The notes under the pieces are model-generated. The model had not been told where the DNA came from, ran no database searches, and was given only the letters and a program-made list of their open reading frames with translations. Below, piece after piece: positions 6,252 to 7,989 of a DNA stretch of 7,989 nucleotides. Positions within the stretch are counted from its first letter, which is position 1. Every line of letters starts with the position of its first letter. The stretch is from Methylacidiphilum caldifontis (GTDB lineage Bacteria; Verrucomicrobiota; Verrucomicrobiia; Methylacidiphilales; CAMAQI01), in contig CAMAQI010000101.1 of the NCBI GenBank assembly GCA_945860255.1, positions 1 to 7,989 of the forward strand, read 5' to 3'. The position numbers and the translations under genes were made by a program.

Positions 6252-6902
6252 ATGATCAAAAAAAGTAAATCGAGCCCTACTCCTCAATCGATCATCCATG
6301 CTTACCAAGATTACTTGAATGAGCATGGGAAAGCGCCGGAATCGGTCGCTAAATTTTGTAAATCTCTAAAAATTACGGAACGAACTTTTTTTCAACATTT
6401 CCCTACGCTTGAAGCGGTTGAGACGCATCTTTGGGGGAACATGATCGGTGAAGTGATCCAATCAGTAGAATCCGGAAAAGAGTTCTCCAATTTTAATGCA
6501 GAGCAGCGTCTGTTGGTATTCGGTTTTGCCTTTCTTGAAAAATCACTCGATTATCGCTCGACGATGCTCCTTCGATTCAAGAAAATCTCCCCTTTTGGCG
6601 GTTCCTGCTCTCTCGACACCTTTTCTGATCATTTTAAGGATTTCTCTGAACGGATCATTGAACATGGAAAAAAGAGTGGGGAGATCGCCAATCGAGGAAA
6701 ACTCCTACCGCTCTATAAAGAGGGTCTCTATCTCCTATTCCGCGGTTTGATCGACTTTAATCTCCGAGATAAAAGCAGCGGCTTTGAACGCTCCGATGCT
6801 TACTGGGAAAAATCGGTTAAACTTTGTTTCGATCTGATGAAATCGCAGGCGATCGATTCCGCTTTTGATTTAGCGAAATTTTTGATCCCTCAGAAAGCGT
6901 AA
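6252..6902 (+). CDS. TetR-like transcriptional regulator
   Basis: This 216-residue protein has the size and all-helical look of the TetR family. Residues about 12-24 form the first helix and about 29-60 the helix-turn-helix (PESVAKFCKSLKITERTFFQHFPTLEAVETHLW region), with FFQHF in place of the usual FYxHF. The rest should be the ligand-binding and dimerisation domain, including aromatic segments near 158-180. An in-frame TTG six bases upstream could also start translation; I chose ATG because it gives a natural N terminus (MIKKSKSS). No strong ribosome-binding site precedes either. It lies 29 bp before the UbiB-like kinase gene. From memory, this atypical TetR type is often beside an AarF-like kinase in Bacteroidota, which makes the kinase a likely target or partner. 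The ligand is unknown; the recognition helix is divergent, so loss of DNA binding cannot be excluded. Confidence 0.82.
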   Translation: MIKKSKSSPTPQSIIHAYQDYLNEHGKAPESVAKFCKSLKITERTFFQHFPTLEAVETHLWGNMIGEVIQSVESGKEFSNFNAEQRLLVFGFAFLEKSLDYRSTMLLRFKKISPFGGSCSLDTFSDHFKDFSERIIEHGKKSGEIANRGKLLPLYKEGLYLLFRGLIDFNLRDKSSGFERSDAYWEKSVKLCFDLMKSQAIDSAFDLAKFLIPQKA

Positions 6903-6931
6903 TTCGAATCCATTTTTAGTACTATCTATTC

Positions 6932-7989
6932 ATGGCTCAAAAATCGATCCAGACCTCGCGACTCAGTCGTTCTGCCTCTCTCCTCGGGACGGGAGCTCAG
7001 GTCGGCCTGAATTATCTCAAATATTACGGCAAGAAATCGATCACTGGAAACGCCGATAAGACCGATCTGCACGAACAAAACGCCATCGCTGTTTACAAAA
7101 CCTTTGCCGAACTCAAAGGGGGGCCCCTCAAAGTCGCTCAAATGTTGAGTATCGATCAGACCCTCCTCCCTGGCCCCTATGCCCGTGAGTTTTCCCAGGC
7201 GCAATATTCCGCCCCTCCGCTCTCCTATCCTCTCGTCGTCCGGACCTTCAAACGGGAATTCCAAAAAGAGCCTCTAGAACTCTTTGACTCTTTCACCCAA
7301 GAGGCCACTTCGGGGGCCTCGATTGGACAGGTTCATCGCGCTGAGCTTAAAGGTCATTCCTACGCAGTTAAGGTTCAATATCCAGGAGTTGCTCAAAGTC
7401 TTAAAACCGATCTCGCGGTGGTGAAGCCGATCGCGATCCGTATTATTGGACTCAACGAAGCCGATATGGATCCGTACTTCAAAGAGGTTGAAGAACGTCT
7501 GCTTGAGGAGACGAACTACACCCTAGAACTCGAACGTTCCCAAGAGCTGACAAAAGCCTGTGGACACCTCGACGGGATTCGTTTCCCTCGTTATTACCCC
7601 AAACTCTCGACCTCAAAGATTTTGACGATGGATTGGATGAATGGAGTCCCTCTCGATCAATTCATTGAAACTAAGGCCTCCGCCACCGTTCGCAATAAAA
7701 TCGGGCAAGCACTCTGGGATTTCTATCATTTCCAAATTCATGAGCTTCAACTCTTCCATGCCGATCCTCATCCGGGAAACTTCCTCGTTGATGGAGAGAC
7801 CCTCTGTCCTCTCGATTTTGGTTGCACGAAACGAATCGACAACGATTTCTACACGAAAAACTTCCATCTCCTCAAACCCTCTTTACTTGAAGATCGTGTT
7901 GGCTTTAGCAAAGCCTTGCTCGCTCTCGGCATCATCCTTCCCTCCGATAGTGTCGCAAATCGCGAGGTGATCATGGAGACCGTTCTCCC
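6932..7989 (+). CDS. ABC1/AarF/UbiB-family atypical protein kinase (3' end beyond window)
   Basis: The first 352 residues are present and the gene continues past the right edge. This family (UbiB, COQ8/ADCK3) has an atypical kinase-like fold and supports ubiquinone or other isoprenoid-lipid metabolism through ATP binding or hydrolysis. Visible motifs are an N-terminal helical region with KVAQML (67-72) where KxGQ is usual, the loop SGASIGQVH (127-135) where the canonical alanine-rich loop is AAAS, the ATP-binding lysine K147 in YAVKVQYPG, the EERLLEETNY helix (187-196), the catalytic HADPHPGN (276-283) and the metal-binding DFG (D295). All core kinase-like residues are therefore retained. No transmembrane segment appears in the part seen. 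The ATG lies 29 bp after the tetR-like stop with no ribosome-binding site, so the two are probably one transcript. Family call is firm; the substrate and any quinone role are inferred. Confidence 0.93.
   Translation, partial: MAQKSIQTSRLSRSASLLGTGAQVGLNYLKYYGKKSITGNADKTDLHEQNAIAVYKTFAELKGGPLKVAQMLSIDQTLLPGPYAREFSQAQYSAPPLSYPLVVRTFKREFQKEPLELFDSFTQEATSGASIGQVHRAELKGHSYAVKVQYPGVAQSLKTDLAVVKPIAIRIIGLNEADMDPYFKEVEERLLEETNYTLELERSQELTKACGHLDGIRFPRYYPKLSTSKILTMDWMNGVPLDQFIETKASATVRNKIGQALWDFYHFQIHELQLFHADPHPGNFLVDGETLCPLDFGCTKRIDNDFYTKNFHLLKPSLLEDRVGFSKALLALGIILPSDSVANREVIMETVL

Noticed and set aside
7613..7970. Opposing frames within the UbiB-like kinase gene
   Set aside because: The kinase frame carries the HADPHPGN and DFG motifs through this stretch, so the others are shadows.

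Overview
This is a bacterial chromosomal segment: densely packed protein genes, short intergenic gaps, and no rRNA, tRNA, CRISPR array or recognisable insertion sequence. GC content looks moderate by eye (not counted). The phylum cannot be fixed from the sequence alone. The photolyase, TetR-like regulator and UbiB-like kinase resemble proteins I associate with Bacteroidota and other Gram-negative environmental bacteria. Some minus-strand genes have ordinary AGGAG/AAGGA ribosome-binding sites, which is less typical of Bacteroidota. A Gram-negative bacterium able to make histidine and carrying light-related functions is the safest reading.

Layout. The window has two divergent blocks around an intergenic region of about 168 bp (4503-4670). 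Leftward, on the minus strand, lie a UbiE-like SAM methyltransferase (4502-3768), a multi-pass membrane protein that overlaps it by 32 nt (3799-3173), hisB for imidazoleglycerol-phosphate dehydratase (3082-2480), and an M13 (PepO/neprilysin-like) zinc metallopeptidase with an N-terminal membrane anchor or signal peptide (2459-411). Beyond these is a stretch of about 400 bp with one doubtful 93-codon frame and a terminator-like hairpin. Rightward, on the plus strand, lie a cryptochrome/photolyase of the prokaryotic (6-4)/FeS-BCP type (4671-6164), a TetR-like regulator (6252-6902), and an ABC1/AarF/UbiB atypical kinase that runs off the right edge (6932-7989+).

How the genes may work together. 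The genes flanking the divergent promoter form a plausible light or membrane-lipid stress module: a photolyase-like flavoprotein, a small-molecule C-methyltransferase of the quinone type, a UbiB-type kinase of the kind that supports isoprenoid-quinone metabolism, a membrane protein and a local regulator. This is inference from family membership and proximity. The hisB and M13 genes appear to be passengers on the leftward transcript with housekeeping or envelope roles.

The most notable single point is that the photolyase belongs by overall sequence to the iron-sulfur photolyase family but lacks all four cysteines that hold the [4Fe-4S] cluster, and has a shortened, rewritten cluster loop. The UbiB-like kinase also departs from the canonical KxGQ motif, reading KVAQ.
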